This document shows positions 1 to 8,543 of a stretch of 64,000 nucleotides of DNA, one piece after another. The stretch is from Pigmentiphaga sp. NML030171 (GTDB taxonomy: Bacteria > Pseudomonadota > Gammaproteobacteria > Burkholderiales > Burkholderiaceae_B). The notes beneath the pieces are model-generated. The model saw nothing but the letters and a program-made list of their open reading frames with translations. It was not told where the DNA came from and ran no database searches. The stretch spans positions 124,001-188,000 of the forward strand of contig NZ_NINX01000038.1 of NCBI RefSeq assembly GCF_002188635.1. Direction: 5' to 3'. The stretch's first letter is position 1; every line of letters starts with the position of its first letter. The position numbers were made by a program, and so were the translations under genes.

Positions 1-1043
1 CAGAAGACCAGGGACAACGCGACGCCTACGGCGGCCAGCAGCAGCACCCAGCGGGCGGCGGCCGCTTTCCTGGCAACCTGTCCCAGCGACCGCGCCTCCA
101 GGCGCACGCGCGTCTGCTGCAAGGCGCTGTCCATGCCGCGGGCCGAGATCAGGTCGGCCAGGAACCACAAGGTCTCGGGCTCGACGATGCCGGTGTCGAA
201 GGTGGCGCTGCCCACGCGGCCGTCGTCGATATTCGCGATCATTCTTTCCAGGTGCCAGCGCCGCCACGGATTGGCGCCCTCCACCTGCAGTTCCAGAGCT
301 TCGCGCAGCGCGGTACTGACGTTGCCGCGCCGCTTCACCATGGTCGCCAGCGACGCCAGGAAGCGTATGCCCTGCAGGTCCCGGTACAGGCGCCAGACAA
401 AATACCGGTCCAGCACACGGCGGACACGGCCGGTAAGGTTGGGCATGGACCAGGCCACGAAGTAGACGGCCAGGCCCACGGCCAGCGCGGACACGAACAG
501 GTGCGCCTGGACGAGTTCGGCGAAGGCATAGAGACGCCGGGTCAGGCTGCCCAGGAACTCGTCGGGAACCGCACCGAACGCCCGCTTCAGGCGCGGCACG
601 GTGAACATGGGCACGGCGACGATCATGCCGAACGAGACCAGCACGGCGGCAAGGGCCGCCGACAGCGTGGCGGACAACGTGCGCCGTGCCTCGTCGGCCA
701 ATCTCGTCACCGCCGCCACGTCGCGCAAGGTCTGTTCGAGCGCACCCGCGCCGCCTCGCTGGGCCATGCGAAGCAGGACCAGGTCGTCGTCCGGCAGCGT
801 CGAACGCAAGGTCTCGTGGAGATCGCCGCCCGCATGCTGATAGCGCGCCGCCCAGTACGCGGACAACACGCCCCGCGGATGGTCTCCATAGCGCCGGGCG
901 TCGTCCAGGAAGATATCGCGCAATGTCTTGCGGCCATTGCAGGCGTCCATGACATCGGCCAGATAGTCGTAGTAATCGGCGCGGCCGGGCCGGAACTGCG
1001 CCGCGCACCACGCGATGCGCGCGCGTTCGCGAAGCGTGTTCAT
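1..1043 (-). CDS. pilR: Type IVb pilus inner-membrane protein, PilR-like (T2SF family), partial
   Basis: Polytopic inner-membrane platform protein of the pilus assembly machine, expected to couple the PilQ ATPase to pilin extraction. The frame opens with ATG at 1043 and stays open for about 347 codons to the window edge, so the C-terminus is missing. Hydrophobic segments lie near residues 123-145 and 183-205, and a third begins just before the edge, the usual GspF/PilC pattern with cytoplasmic domains between. Its start overlaps the pilQ stop by 4 bases (ATGA), implying translational coupling. Assignment rests on topology and its place directly after the ATPase; the family is certain, the R64 PilR name is by gene order. 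Confidence 0.82.
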   Translation of the reverse strand, partial: MNTLRERARIAWCAAQFRPGRADYYDYLADVMDACNGRKTLRDIFLDDARRYGDHPRGVLSAYWAARYQHAGGDLHETLRSTLPDDDLVLLRMAQRGGAGALEQTLRDVAAVTRLADEARRTLSATLSAALAAVLVSFGMIVAVPMFTVPRLKRAFGAVPDEFLGSLTRRLYAFAELVQAHLFVSALAVGLAVYFVAWSMPNLTGRVRRVLDRYFVWRLYRDLQGIRFLASLATMVKRRGNVSTALREALELQVEGANPWRRWHLERMIANIDDGRVGSATFDTGIVEPETLWFLADLISARGMDSALQQTRVRLEARSLGQVARKAAAARWVLLLAAVGVALSLVF

Positions 1044-2965
1044 GCCGGACGGCCTCCCCGTTCGGCATCCCGGCGGCGCCCGAGCGGCGCCTGCACCCGG
1101 CCGGAGGCCAACCTGCGGGGCCGCCTGCGCCCAGGCGGCACCTGTGGCGCGCGGGTCCTCCGCAGTTCGACGGTCTCGAAACTGACGAATCTCGGTTCGA
1201 TGTCGCGCGGATCGACCAGCCCTTGCGACGCCTTGTAGATCGCGCACTCCATCGCCGTCTTGCCCGTCATGTCGGCATGATCGAACGCGCTGCGCCGCTG
1301 GAACCGGAAGTAGTCGCGCAACGCCAGCGTGTCCGCGTCGCGCACCAGCCGCAGGAACCCGTCGTCGACGGTGGGATCGATCATTTCGGCGGCGACGGTG
1401 CGCCCGGCGTAGCCATGCAGTTCCGGCAGGGTGCTCTGCCGGCAGGCGGGGCATCCATCGGGATTGCGGACCTTCAGCGCGTTGACGTCGATGGCGTACA
1501 AGGCATGGAGCCGATCGGCATAGCGTCGCCAGTGATCGGGCTCGTGGCTGGCCATGCCGCCCCCGCCGGCCCGGTCGAACAGGCTGGACAACGGCAAGGC
1601 GCAGGCGGGGCACAACGCCGGCAACAGCGTCTGATAGACCAGGAGCTTCAGTATCCCGGGCGTCGCCAGCAGCCTTCGGGAAACGCCGATGAAGTCCGAG
1701 GCCAGGCGGTCCGGGATCAGGGCCGCGCCGCCCGCATGCGTCGTGGTGTACAGGTTGCTGCCCGAGCTGGCGAGGTCCATGAACGCCCTGCCGGTGGAGC
1801 GATCGCGTATCTCGCCGATGAGCAGGTCGTTCATGGCCGATCGCTTGATGGTCTTGAGCTTGGCGTCGAACTCGTTGGAAACCGAACCGTCGAGCGACCG
1901 GCTGACGCTGTTCTGCAGCGCGTTGGGAATGAGATATTCGACCGGGTCCTCGAGCGTGATGACCTTGCGGGTGGACGGGATGCGGGACATCATCGAGGCG
2001 ATGGTGGTCGATTTGCCGGATCCCACCACCCCTGCCAGCACGATGGCTCCCCCTTCGGCCACCAAGGCGCGTTCGACCACTCGTACCTGGGAAGGCAGAT
2101 ACCCCAGCCGGGCGAAATCCGGGGGCTGTTCACGCATGTCCATGCGCAGCAGGCGCATGGTGACCGACGCCCCGGCATCGGTGGCGAGCGACGCCCAGCG
2201 CAACATGAACGACACCCCTTCCACATCGTGCAGGATGCTGCCCTGCTGCTCGATCATCGGGTCGAAGACCGCGCCGTTGCCGCCTTGTATATCCATATAG
2301 GCGACGGCCAGCACCTCGCGCAGCGTACTGGTCTGCATGCCACGGAAGCGTTCGGGCATCACGTAGCGGCCGCCCAGGGTGTATCGGATCTCGGATTCCG
2401 GATGCGCGGATCGCAGGTTGACATGGATGTCGCTCGCACCGTGGCGCGCGCCCCAGGCGACGATGTCGTGGAAAGCCGAAGCCATGGAGCTCTTGACGGG
2501 ATCGAGCAGTACCCGGCGGCGCGACCGCAGGGTATCCCCCGTGATCTGGCCACGCACGATCGACAGCAACAGCGTCGCCGGCACCACGACGCGGGCGGGA
2601 CTGGCCAGCGTTCGGCCGCGCGCCTGCACCATGCGCTCGAACTCCTCGATCTGCTCGCTGCGCGCATAATCATCGACGGTGAACAGGGCCACCCGGCCGT
2701 CCTCGAGTTCGACGGGACAGAGCTTGTCCAGCAGGTTGCCGACGTCGAAGCCGGAACGCAGCACCCGCCGGAAGGCTGGCGTCATCCGGGCGAGCTGGTC
2801 GCGGCCGTCCAGCCGCATGACGAGCTCCGGGAACGCGATGCCCTTGCATGCGGACGGATCCTTTTCTTTGTCCGCGGACGCCGCGGCGGTAGCGCCCGAC
2901 GCCCTCAGGCGGCTGCCGGCCAGCAGCGCCGACACGCCCGGCCGGCCCCAGATGAGCGGGCTCAT
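1040..2965 (-). CDS. pilQ: Type IVb pilus assembly ATPase, PilQ-like (GspE/VirB11 superfamily)
   Basis: Cytoplasmic hexameric ATPase powering pilus extension. The 641-residue protein has a Walker A motif GVVGSGKSTT with Lys near 318, a Walker B region NDLLIGEIRD near 379-388, an N2-like segment with ASDIH near 178, and two CPAC pairs in the C-terminal part (CPACALP and CPACRQ) forming the tetracysteine zinc site of GspE/PilB enzymes. It overlaps pilP upstream and pilR downstream by 4 bases each. Order and neighbours match the R64/IncI thin-pilus locus, where this ATPase is PilQ; note that PilQ means the secretin in type IVa nomenclature. Confidence 0.9.
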   Translation of the reverse strand: MSPLIWGRPGVSALLAGSRLRASGATAAASADKEKDPSACKGIAFPELVMRLDGRDQLARMTPAFRRVLRSGFDVGNLLDKLCPVELEDGRVALFTVDDYARSEQIEEFERMVQARGRTLASPARVVVPATLLLSIVRGQITGDTLRSRRRVLLDPVKSSMASAFHDIVAWGARHGASDIHVNLRSAHPESEIRYTLGGRYVMPERFRGMQTSTLREVLAVAYMDIQGGNGAVFDPMIEQQGSILHDVEGVSFMLRWASLATDAGASVTMRLLRMDMREQPPDFARLGYLPSQVRVVERALVAEGGAIVLAGVVGSGKSTTIASMMSRIPSTRKVITLEDPVEYLIPNALQNSVSRSLDGSVSNEFDAKLKTIKRSAMNDLLIGEIRDRSTGRAFMDLASSGSNLYTTTHAGGAALIPDRLASDFIGVSRRLLATPGILKLLVYQTLLPALCPACALPLSSLFDRAGGGGMASHEPDHWRRYADRLHALYAIDVNALKVRNPDGCPACRQSTLPELHGYAGRTVAAEMIDPTVDDGFLRLVRDADTLALRDYFRFQRRSAFDHADMTGKTAMECAIYKASQGLVDPRDIEPRFVSFETVELRRTRAPQVPPGRRRPRRLASGRVQAPLGRRRDAERGGRPA

Positions 2966-3492
2966 GGCCGCGCTCCGAGTGCGGGAACGAGCATGGGCAG
3001 CATTGCCGGCGCCGGCGCCGGCACCGGCGCCATGCCGGCCGAACCGGCTCCCGCCGCCGCGGCCGGCATGGGCACGGCGGGCGGGATGCAGGCCGAACGT
3101 TCTTCCGCGCCTTTTTTCAGATAGACGCAGCCGTCGTCGATACGCTGCAACCGATATTCCCGGCCCGGATGGGTCGTACCGCGAGGCAGCTCGCTGCCCT
3201 GGCGATACAGCCGCGATTCGCCATTGACCAGCACGACCGCGTTCAAGCCCCCGCTCAAGCCATACAGGGAAGTCAGGACGATTTTGTCGCCATGGCGGGC
3301 CGGCGCCGCGGCCGCCCTCGGGGCAGGCGCCTGGCGGGCTCGCTCCGCGGCCAGGGCGCGGGCGGTATCGATGCGTAGCATCTCGCGCACCTTGTCCAGT
3401 TCGCTTTCAGCCGCTTCCACCCGGGGATGGATCAGGAACAGGGCGGCGATCATGGCCACGGCGGGCCGCCCGCCCCACTCAATCACGCGCAT
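2962..3492 (-). CDS. pilP: Type IVb pilus biogenesis protein, PilP-like
   Basis: Small 176-residue exported protein of the pilus periplasmic complex. It starts with a hydrophobic segment (about residues 9-27) that looks like a signal peptide or anchor, then a short helix rich in Arg/Ala, a compact beta domain around residues 70-140 (GDKIVLTSLYGL, YRLQRIDDGCVYLKK), and a Pro/Ala/Met-rich low-complexity tail. It overlaps the end of pilO by 14 bases and the start of pilQ by 4. In the R64 locus PilP sits exactly here. Sequence recognition is moderate; position in the operon carries much of the call. Confidence 0.75.
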   Translation of the reverse strand: MRVIEWGGRPAVAMIAALFLIHPRVEAAESELDKVREMLRIDTARALAAERARQAPAPRAAAAPARHGDKIVLTSLYGLSGGLNAVVLVNGESRLYRQGSELPRGTTHPGREYRLQRIDDGCVYLKKGAEERSACIPPAVPMPAAAAGAGSAGMAPVPAPAPAMLPMLVPALGARP

Positions 3493-4792
3493 AGAGGACT
3501 CCAGAAATGCCGGCCATGAGCCGGCTCCGATTCAAGGAAAGTTCGGCGTCGGGAGCCACGGTAAGCGAGGCCGACCGCCATTCGACCTGGCCGGCCAGCA
3601 GCTCCGGCATCAGGAACAGGGACCGCAACGGTCCTTCCAGCGCCAACGGCCGCTCGAATATGGCCGGCATCGAAGGCGGCGCGGGAATGACGGCCCCGTA
3701 TTCGTCGCGTGGAGGCTCCAGCCGCGCGGGCGCCGCGTCTCCCAGCGTGATGCCCGACAATAGCGGCATGACCTGCTGCAGGGCCGTGACGGTCTGGTCG
3801 TCATGCTCCTCCTGGCTCCTGAGCCGCGATGGCTCGAGCGCCTGGCCGCCGCCGGCGATGGAAAAGTGCGCTACGACGGCATCCATGGGTTGCCATGTCT
3901 CTTTCCAGCCTGGCGGGCGGGCCGCGAGAAAGCTGGCGTTGGTGGCCAGGCGATGCCCCCTGCCATACCCGGCGCGGCACGTCCAGCCCGGCCCGGCATC
4001 TCGCGTGCACTGGGCGGACGACAGCTTCCAGCCTCCCAATTCGGCGGGCAGCTCGGCCAGCGCATCCAGGACGGCCAGCCCGTCCTCCTGGGCGTGCAGG
4101 CGTACCCGCTGTCGAAAGGTCTCGAACACGCGGGCCCATGCCGCGTCGGGATCGATGCTTGCCGGCGCGGGCGCCTGGGTGCCGCCCAGGTGGCGATACC
4201 AGTCCCAGCCGGCCCGCAGCAGAAATGCGGCGGCACACCCCAGGGTCGCGACGACCAGCGGCCGCGGCAGCGTCGGCATGCTCCAACCGCATGGCTGGAG
4301 CCGGTATGGATCCGGCGATTCGCCCAGCAGCGCCGGCAGCGAGACGTCGCCGGAATCTTCCGAGTCGGCGCCCAGGACGACGAGTTCGTCGCCGTGATGC
4401 GCGGCCAGGGCGTCCAGGGCCTCCTGGGCATCGGCGGCGGTATCATGGACGCGGTCCGAATGCGTGAGTACCTTGCCACCCTGCGAGGCGACCACCCATA
4501 TGCGCCCGTCGGGCAGCACCGCCCGCAGCGCGACCACCCCTTGCCTGTGGTCGGCGGCGAAGGCCAACGCCCCGCTGTGGAGACTGGCCGCCAGGCCACG
4601 GTCGGCACGGCTCAGACGGACCACGCCGACGGCCTCCGAACCGGGCGCATGGGCATAGTGCGAAGCCCTGACCTCCCGAGCCTTCTGGCGCGCCCGCTGG
4701 TCCAGCCGGCTGCCCAGGATGGTGTGCCAGCGCATGCCCAGGACCAGCACGCGCTCGTCGCCGTCGAATCGAAGCAGGACGTAATCGTTCAT
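3479..4792 (-). CDS. pilO: Type IVb pilus accessory protein, PilO-like
   Basis: A 437-residue inner-membrane protein of the R64 PilO type. The N-terminal about 180 residues resemble an actin-like/cytoplasmic domain (MNDYVLLRFDGDERVLVLG, later HGDELVVLGAD). A single hydrophobic segment follows near residues 177-195 (LVVATLGCAAAFLLRAG), then a periplasmic C-terminal domain. The start lies 6 bases after the pilN stop. In R64 PilO is needed for the thin pilus; it is thought to bridge the inner-membrane platform and the secretin. No catalytic motif is visible. Confidence 0.8.
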   Translation of the reverse strand: MNDYVLLRFDGDERVLVLGMRWHTILGSRLDQRARQKAREVRASHYAHAPGSEAVGVVRLSRADRGLAASLHSGALAFAADHRQGVVALRAVLPDGRIWVVASQGGKVLTHSDRVHDTAADAQEALDALAAHHGDELVVLGADSEDSGDVSLPALLGESPDPYRLQPCGWSMPTLPRPLVVATLGCAAAFLLRAGWDWYRHLGGTQAPAPASIDPDAAWARVFETFRQRVRLHAQEDGLAVLDALAELPAELGGWKLSSAQCTRDAGPGWTCRAGYGRGHRLATNASFLAARPPGWKETWQPMDAVVAHFSIAGGGQALEPSRLRSQEEHDDQTVTALQQVMPLLSGITLGDAAPARLEPPRDEYGAVIPAPPSMPAIFERPLALEGPLRSLFLMPELLAGQVEWRSASLTVAPDAELSLNRSRLMAGISGVLYARD

Positions 4793-4798
4793 GGCGAG

Positions 4799-6409
4799 TC
4801 AGAAGCCTTCCTCGACCTGCGCGGTGATGAGCACGACCGTATTGCGACGCTCGCGCGCGGTCTTGCCCGAGCCGCCCAGCAGCATCGGCGCCCCCTCGTC
4901 CAGCCGGCGCTTGTCGTACTGGTCCTGCGAGCGCTCGAAACCCGACACCAGCACCGGCTGGCCGGGCCTCAGCTCGACCTGCTGCACGGTCCCCATGCCA
5001 TCCACGGTTTTCTGCTGCAACTGGACCTGGTTGCCGCTGGCGCCGAAAGTCAGCGTCTTGAGAGGCTGGGCGACCGTGTTGTCGTAGGCGATCGTGAGGA
5101 GGATCTGGCCGTCGTCCTGCGCATCGGGAATCACGGTCAGGAAGGACCCGACGGTTTCCTCCTTCTGCGTGACTGACGGCGCGGTGGACGTGCCCGCCGA
5201 CGACGCGACGGTAGTGACCTGCACCTGGTCGATATAAGTGAAGGTGGTGCGGACCGCATGCGTGACCGGGCGCCGGTTCAGGGTCTGCAACGGCACCGTG
5301 GTATGGCGGGTGATGGTGGCGATCTCGCTCAGTGCCTTCAGTACCACCGCCGAGCCCTCCCAACGGCCGCCGGCGATGGACAGGCCCAGGCCCGACCCCG
5401 CGACGTCCGACACCAGCGATGCCGGGGAGCCGGCCTGGGCGGCATCCCGTGTACGGCGATAGACCAGATTCCAGTCTATGCCTTGCTCGGTCTGGTTCCT
5501 GGCCACCAGCTCGATCTCCTCGAACATCAGGCGCACGCGCCGGGTCAGGGCCTTGTTCTCGCGTTCCAGGAAAGCCGCGACACGGTCCAGCGCCTCGGGG
5601 GTGTCGGTGACGACGATGAGCCCCGAGGCGTCGCCATTGGCGACCAGCGTGCCGGCACGCGTGAGGAAGGGTTCGAGCTTGGCCTTGACCGCCCCCAGGG
5701 CGTCGCTGCCCGTCGATTCGATGCGCGTGGACGATGTGCTTTCGAAAGCGCCTGCGTTGCCGCCGCCCGCCCGTCCCAGGCTGGCGGCCGCGGAGGCCTT
5801 CAAGGTAAGCGCGCGTACGTTGAATACCCGGGTATCCGTGCGGAAGAAGACGATGGCGCCGGCCTGGTACTTCCAGTGCACGCCCAGGCGGTTGGCCGCC
5901 AGGTCCAGCAGGCGGGGCAGCGGATGCAGCCCCGTCGGCAGGCTGACCTGGACGGCGGACGGCGTCCCCGCGCCGGCCGCCTGCGCCAGGGTCAGGCGCG
6001 GAAGAAAGGCTTCCTGCGGCAGGAGCGCGTCCGGCTGGATACGCACCTGTATGCCGGTGGCAAGCGCAATCTGCTCGCCCAGCGTGGGCAGGTCGACCCG
6101 GCCTCCGGGAAACATCAATGCCGTCTCGACCGACGCCCGGAGCGCCTCGGGCAGCGTGACCTCGCGCGACAATGGCTGGGGCTTGCCCGCCAGCCAGGGC
6201 CGGGCGACTTCCTGGGCACGTGCGCGCCCGGGCCCGCCCGCCACGGACTGCTGGAACGGAATGCGGGCGGTGGCGATGTTGTCGGACGCACGCGCCGCGT
6301 CGGCGTCGATGTGGCGCATGGCCTCGAACTGCCCGCAGCCCGACACGAAAAGAACCATGGCCGCCGTGCCGCGGAGGAACCGCGGCGACACACTGCATGC
6401 ATGGACCAT
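4799..6409 (-). CDS. pilN: Type IVb pilus outer-membrane secretin lipoprotein, PilN-like
   Basis: Outer-membrane secretin pore for the pilus. The 536-residue protein begins with a lipoprotein signal ending in FVSGC, so Cys25 would be lipidated. The middle carries N-domains (around residues 150-290, including VRALTLKASAAASL and GLIVVTDTPEALDRVAAFLERENK), and the C-terminal third is the secretin beta-barrel with the characteristic QPVLVSGFER and terminal RRNTVVLITAQVEEGF. It starts 3 bases after the preceding gene stop. This BfpB/PilN architecture is typical of type IVb rather than type IVa systems. Confidence 0.9.
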   Translation of the reverse strand: MVHACSVSPRFLRGTAAMVLFVSGCGQFEAMRHIDADAARASDNIATARIPFQQSVAGGPGRARAQEVARPWLAGKPQPLSREVTLPEALRASVETALMFPGGRVDLPTLGEQIALATGIQVRIQPDALLPQEAFLPRLTLAQAAGAGTPSAVQVSLPTGLHPLPRLLDLAANRLGVHWKYQAGAIVFFRTDTRVFNVRALTLKASAAASLGRAGGGNAGAFESTSSTRIESTGSDALGAVKAKLEPFLTRAGTLVANGDASGLIVVTDTPEALDRVAAFLERENKALTRRVRLMFEEIELVARNQTEQGIDWNLVYRRTRDAAQAGSPASLVSDVAGSGLGLSIAGGRWEGSAVVLKALSEIATITRHTTVPLQTLNRRPVTHAVRTTFTYIDQVQVTTVASSAGTSTAPSVTQKEETVGSFLTVIPDAQDDGQILLTIAYDNTVAQPLKTLTFGASGNQVQLQQKTVDGMGTVQQVELRPGQPVLVSGFERSQDQYDKRRLDEGAPMLLGGSGKTARERRNTVVLITAQVEEGF

Positions 6410-6412
6410 GGC

Positions 6413-7219
6413 CTACCCCTGGCGTCCCGTCGGCGTGCTGGTACGGTCGCACGATTCCGCATGGGGGACGACGCGCAGCACGCGGTTCGAGTAGAAACAC
6501 GGCTGCAGGGGATGGGTGGACAGTTCGGTGGAGGCCAGCAGTTCGCGCACGGCCGTCTTGAAGTCGCTGCCCAGGCTGGCCGACCCGGCAAGCGGTATGT
6601 CGACGTCGACCGTCCAGTGTTCGGGGTCGAAGGTCCAGCCCGCGGCCATGGCCCACCGCCGCAGGGCCTGGCGCATGGTCCGGTCCGCCGGCGTGGCGTC
6701 GTACGTTCCCCGACGGACGGGCGCGGGGTCCGCTGCGGGACGCCCGCTGCCGATGGCGACCGTCTGCCCCTGGACTGGCCCGGGATAGCCTGGTGCGGCG
6801 AAAGACGAATCGTCCGGGTCGGATGGGTAGCCGCCCGCTCCGCCGGAACCACTCGTGCCGGCGCGGCCGCGGCCCCCGTGGTACTGGGCACGCGCCACGA
6901 CTTCGCCTATCCGCAACAGGTACTCGCCCGCCGTGCCGGCCACCACCGCGTAGCCGCCCTGCCATGCGACCGGCGCCAGCCTTTCCCCTTGCGCGCCGAC
7001 GCTGAAGACGGCAGGCAACACCTGCCCGACGCGAAATTGCAGATAGGTCTGCCGCCCGTCGTCGAAGACCTGCACGGGCGCCACGCGCTTGTCGCCCACG
7101 ATGCGATAGGAAAAATCGAAAGCGCCATCCCTGCCGGCGTGCGGCGCAGGCAGGGCTTGCGCCGCGGCGGTTCCGCAGGCGAGCCATGCGGCGGCGATGG
7201 TGATGAGACACGGATGCAT
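6413..7219 (-). CDS. pilL: TcpQ-domain pilus protein, PilL-like; first gene of the pilus operon
   Basis: A secreted 268-residue protein. ATG at 7219 is preferred over one 15 codons upstream because it leads directly into a signal peptide (MHPCLITIAAAWLACGTAAA). The mature N-terminus (FDFSYRIVGDKRVAPVQVFDDG) is the TrbG/PilL-type beta domain. After a Gly/Ser/Pro-rich linker comes a TcpQ-type domain (QALRRWAMAAGWTFDPEHWTVD) ending near the C-terminus. In toxin-coregulated and R64 pili this family supports secretin assembly. R64 has a small pilM between pilL and pilN; here only 3 bases separate the two, so pilM is absent. Confidence 0.75.
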   Translation of the reverse strand: MHPCLITIAAAWLACGTAAAQALPAPHAGRDGAFDFSYRIVGDKRVAPVQVFDDGRQTYLQFRVGQVLPAVFSVGAQGERLAPVAWQGGYAVVAGTAGEYLLRIGEVVARAQYHGGRGRAGTSGSGGAGGYPSDPDDSSFAAPGYPGPVQGQTVAIGSGRPAADPAPVRRGTYDATPADRTMRQALRRWAMAAGWTFDPEHWTVDVDIPLAGSASLGSDFKTAVRELLASTELSTHPLQPCFYSNRVLRVVPHAESCDRTSTPTGRQG

Positions 7220-7358
7220 AGAGGACCCTTGGCAAAGCGGCGCGGCCAGACCGCGCCCAGGCATGCATCGTGCCGGGCAGCTCTGTGCCCGGGTAGCGTG
7301 TGAACTACTTACTGCCGGATGTTTTCATCCAGGTCCGGCGATGCGGGCAGGACATCCA

Positions 7359-7803
7359 TCACTGTCCCTTCAGCCCCAGTTCGCGCACCAGCGAGCCCCA
7401 CTTGACGTTCTCCTCGGCCATGAAGCGCGAGAACGCTTCCGCCGAATTCGGCACCACCTCGAATCCCATGCCGGACAGTTTCTCCCTGACCTCCGGCTGC
7501 TTGAGCACCTGCAGCACTTCCCGGTTCAGGCGCGCGACGACGGCATCCGGGGTCCTGGCCGGCGCGACCAGGCCGAACCAGGTGATGACCTCGAAATCGG
7601 GATAGCCCGACTCGGCGATGGTAGGCAGGTCGGGCATGGTCGGGGACCGCGTCCTGCCCGTTACCGCGATGGGCCGCAGCTTGCCGTTCTGCACGTTGGG
7701 AAGCAGGCCGGAGATGCTGGACATCATCATCTGCACCTGGCCGCCCAGCAGGTCGACGATGGCGGCCGAATCCCCTTTGTAATGGACTGGCGTCAGGTCG
7801 ACG
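7359..7803 (-). pseudogene. 3' remnant of a Bug/TctC-family periplasmic binding protein gene
   Basis: About 148 codons read as the C-terminal half of a Bug protein: VHYKGDSAAIVDLLGGQVQ, RPIAVTGRTRSPTMPDLPTI and the FEVITWFGLVAPARTP segment, all at family-typical spacing. Intact family members are about 320 residues, so the signal peptide and first lobe are gone. At about 7800 homology stops at GVDLTP and the DNA switches to a cysB-like gene on the other strand. Reading on across the joint gives a 219-residue open frame whose N-terminus is antisense to the regulator and is not a real protein. Confidence 0.85.
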
Positions 7804-8494
7804 CCACAGCCCGGCATCAGCAAGCATCTGCAGCAACTGGAAGAAGAACTCGGGTTCGAGGTCTTTGCCCGCAAGCGCAACCGCATCGTCGGCCTGACCG
7901 AACCCGGCGAAGAAGTCGTGGCCATCGCCCAGCGCGTGCTCAACGACATCGACAGCCTGAAACGGCTGGGCGAAGAGCTTTCCTCGCGCGAAGGGGGCAG
8001 CCTGACCATCGCCACCACGCATACGCAGGCCCGCTACGTCCTGCCCCAGGTCATCGAGCGCTTCATCCGCCAGCATCCCAAGGTGCAGTTGCACCTGCGC
8101 CAGGGCAATCCGACGCAGATCTGCGAAATGGTGGAAGCAGGCGTGGCCGATCTTGCCGTGGGCACGGAAACCACGCGAGCCTTCCCGACGCTGGTCCGCA
8201 TGGACTGTTTCGAGCTCGAGCGTTCCATCATCACCAAGGTGGGTCATCCGCTGCTCAAGATCCGCAAGCCCACCCTGCGCGACGTGGCGGCCTATCCGAT
8301 CATCACGCACGACCCGGCTTTCAGCGGGCGATGGAAAGTGATCGACGCCAGCCACCTTGTTCGAACCCAGCATGACGTCGATTTCCCTGCGCATCAATGC
8401 CTATCTGCGCAACCACACCTTCGACTTCATCAGGATGTTCGCTCCGCACCTGACGCGGGACGCGGTCCGGGCGGCACTGCAAGAGGCCCGGTAG
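7804..8494 (+). pseudogene. Remnant of a CysB-type LysR regulator gene, truncated and internally deleted
   Basis: Homology starts abruptly inside the DNA-binding helix (QPGISKHLQQLEEELGF), so about the first 30 residues are missing. It continues through TTHTQARYVLPQVIERF and GNPTQICEMVEAG, hallmarks of CysB/Cbl proteins. After HDPAFSGRWKV the protein jumps to a C-terminal stretch (DASHL, then FEPSMTSISLRINAYLRN and APHLTRDAV), so roughly 75 central codons of the effector domain are deleted. The last part is also out of frame by one base near 8360 (CACCTTGTTCGA where CACCTGTTCGA would keep frame). Three independent lesions make it non-functional. Confidence 0.85.
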
Positions 8495-8543
8495 GCCGTG
8501 CTACGCTAGTCGATCCGTGCCATCGCCTCGGATTCCGACGACC

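Noticed and set aside
1223-3124. A 633-codon open frame on the plus strand antisense to pilQ
   Set aside because: Antisense shadow of the ATPase gene; composition dominated by Gln/His/Arg/Gly with no domain.
7225-7260. TGGCCGCGCCGCTTTGCC on the minus strand upstream of pilL as a sigma-54 promoter
   Set aside because: GG and GC are 12 bases apart instead of 10, and it lies too close to the start codon.
4443-7268. A 941-codon open frame on the minus strand overlapping pilN, pilO and pilL
   Set aside because: It is an Arg/Gly/Ala-rich out-of-frame reading created by GC-rich codon bias; the true pilus genes in other frames have signal peptides, motifs and family matches.
7359-8018. A 219-codon continuous frame that begins antisense to the cysB-like remnant and ends as a Bug protein
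   Set aside because: The first about 70 codons are antisense noise; only the Bug C-terminus is meaningful, so it was recorded as a pseudogene fragment.
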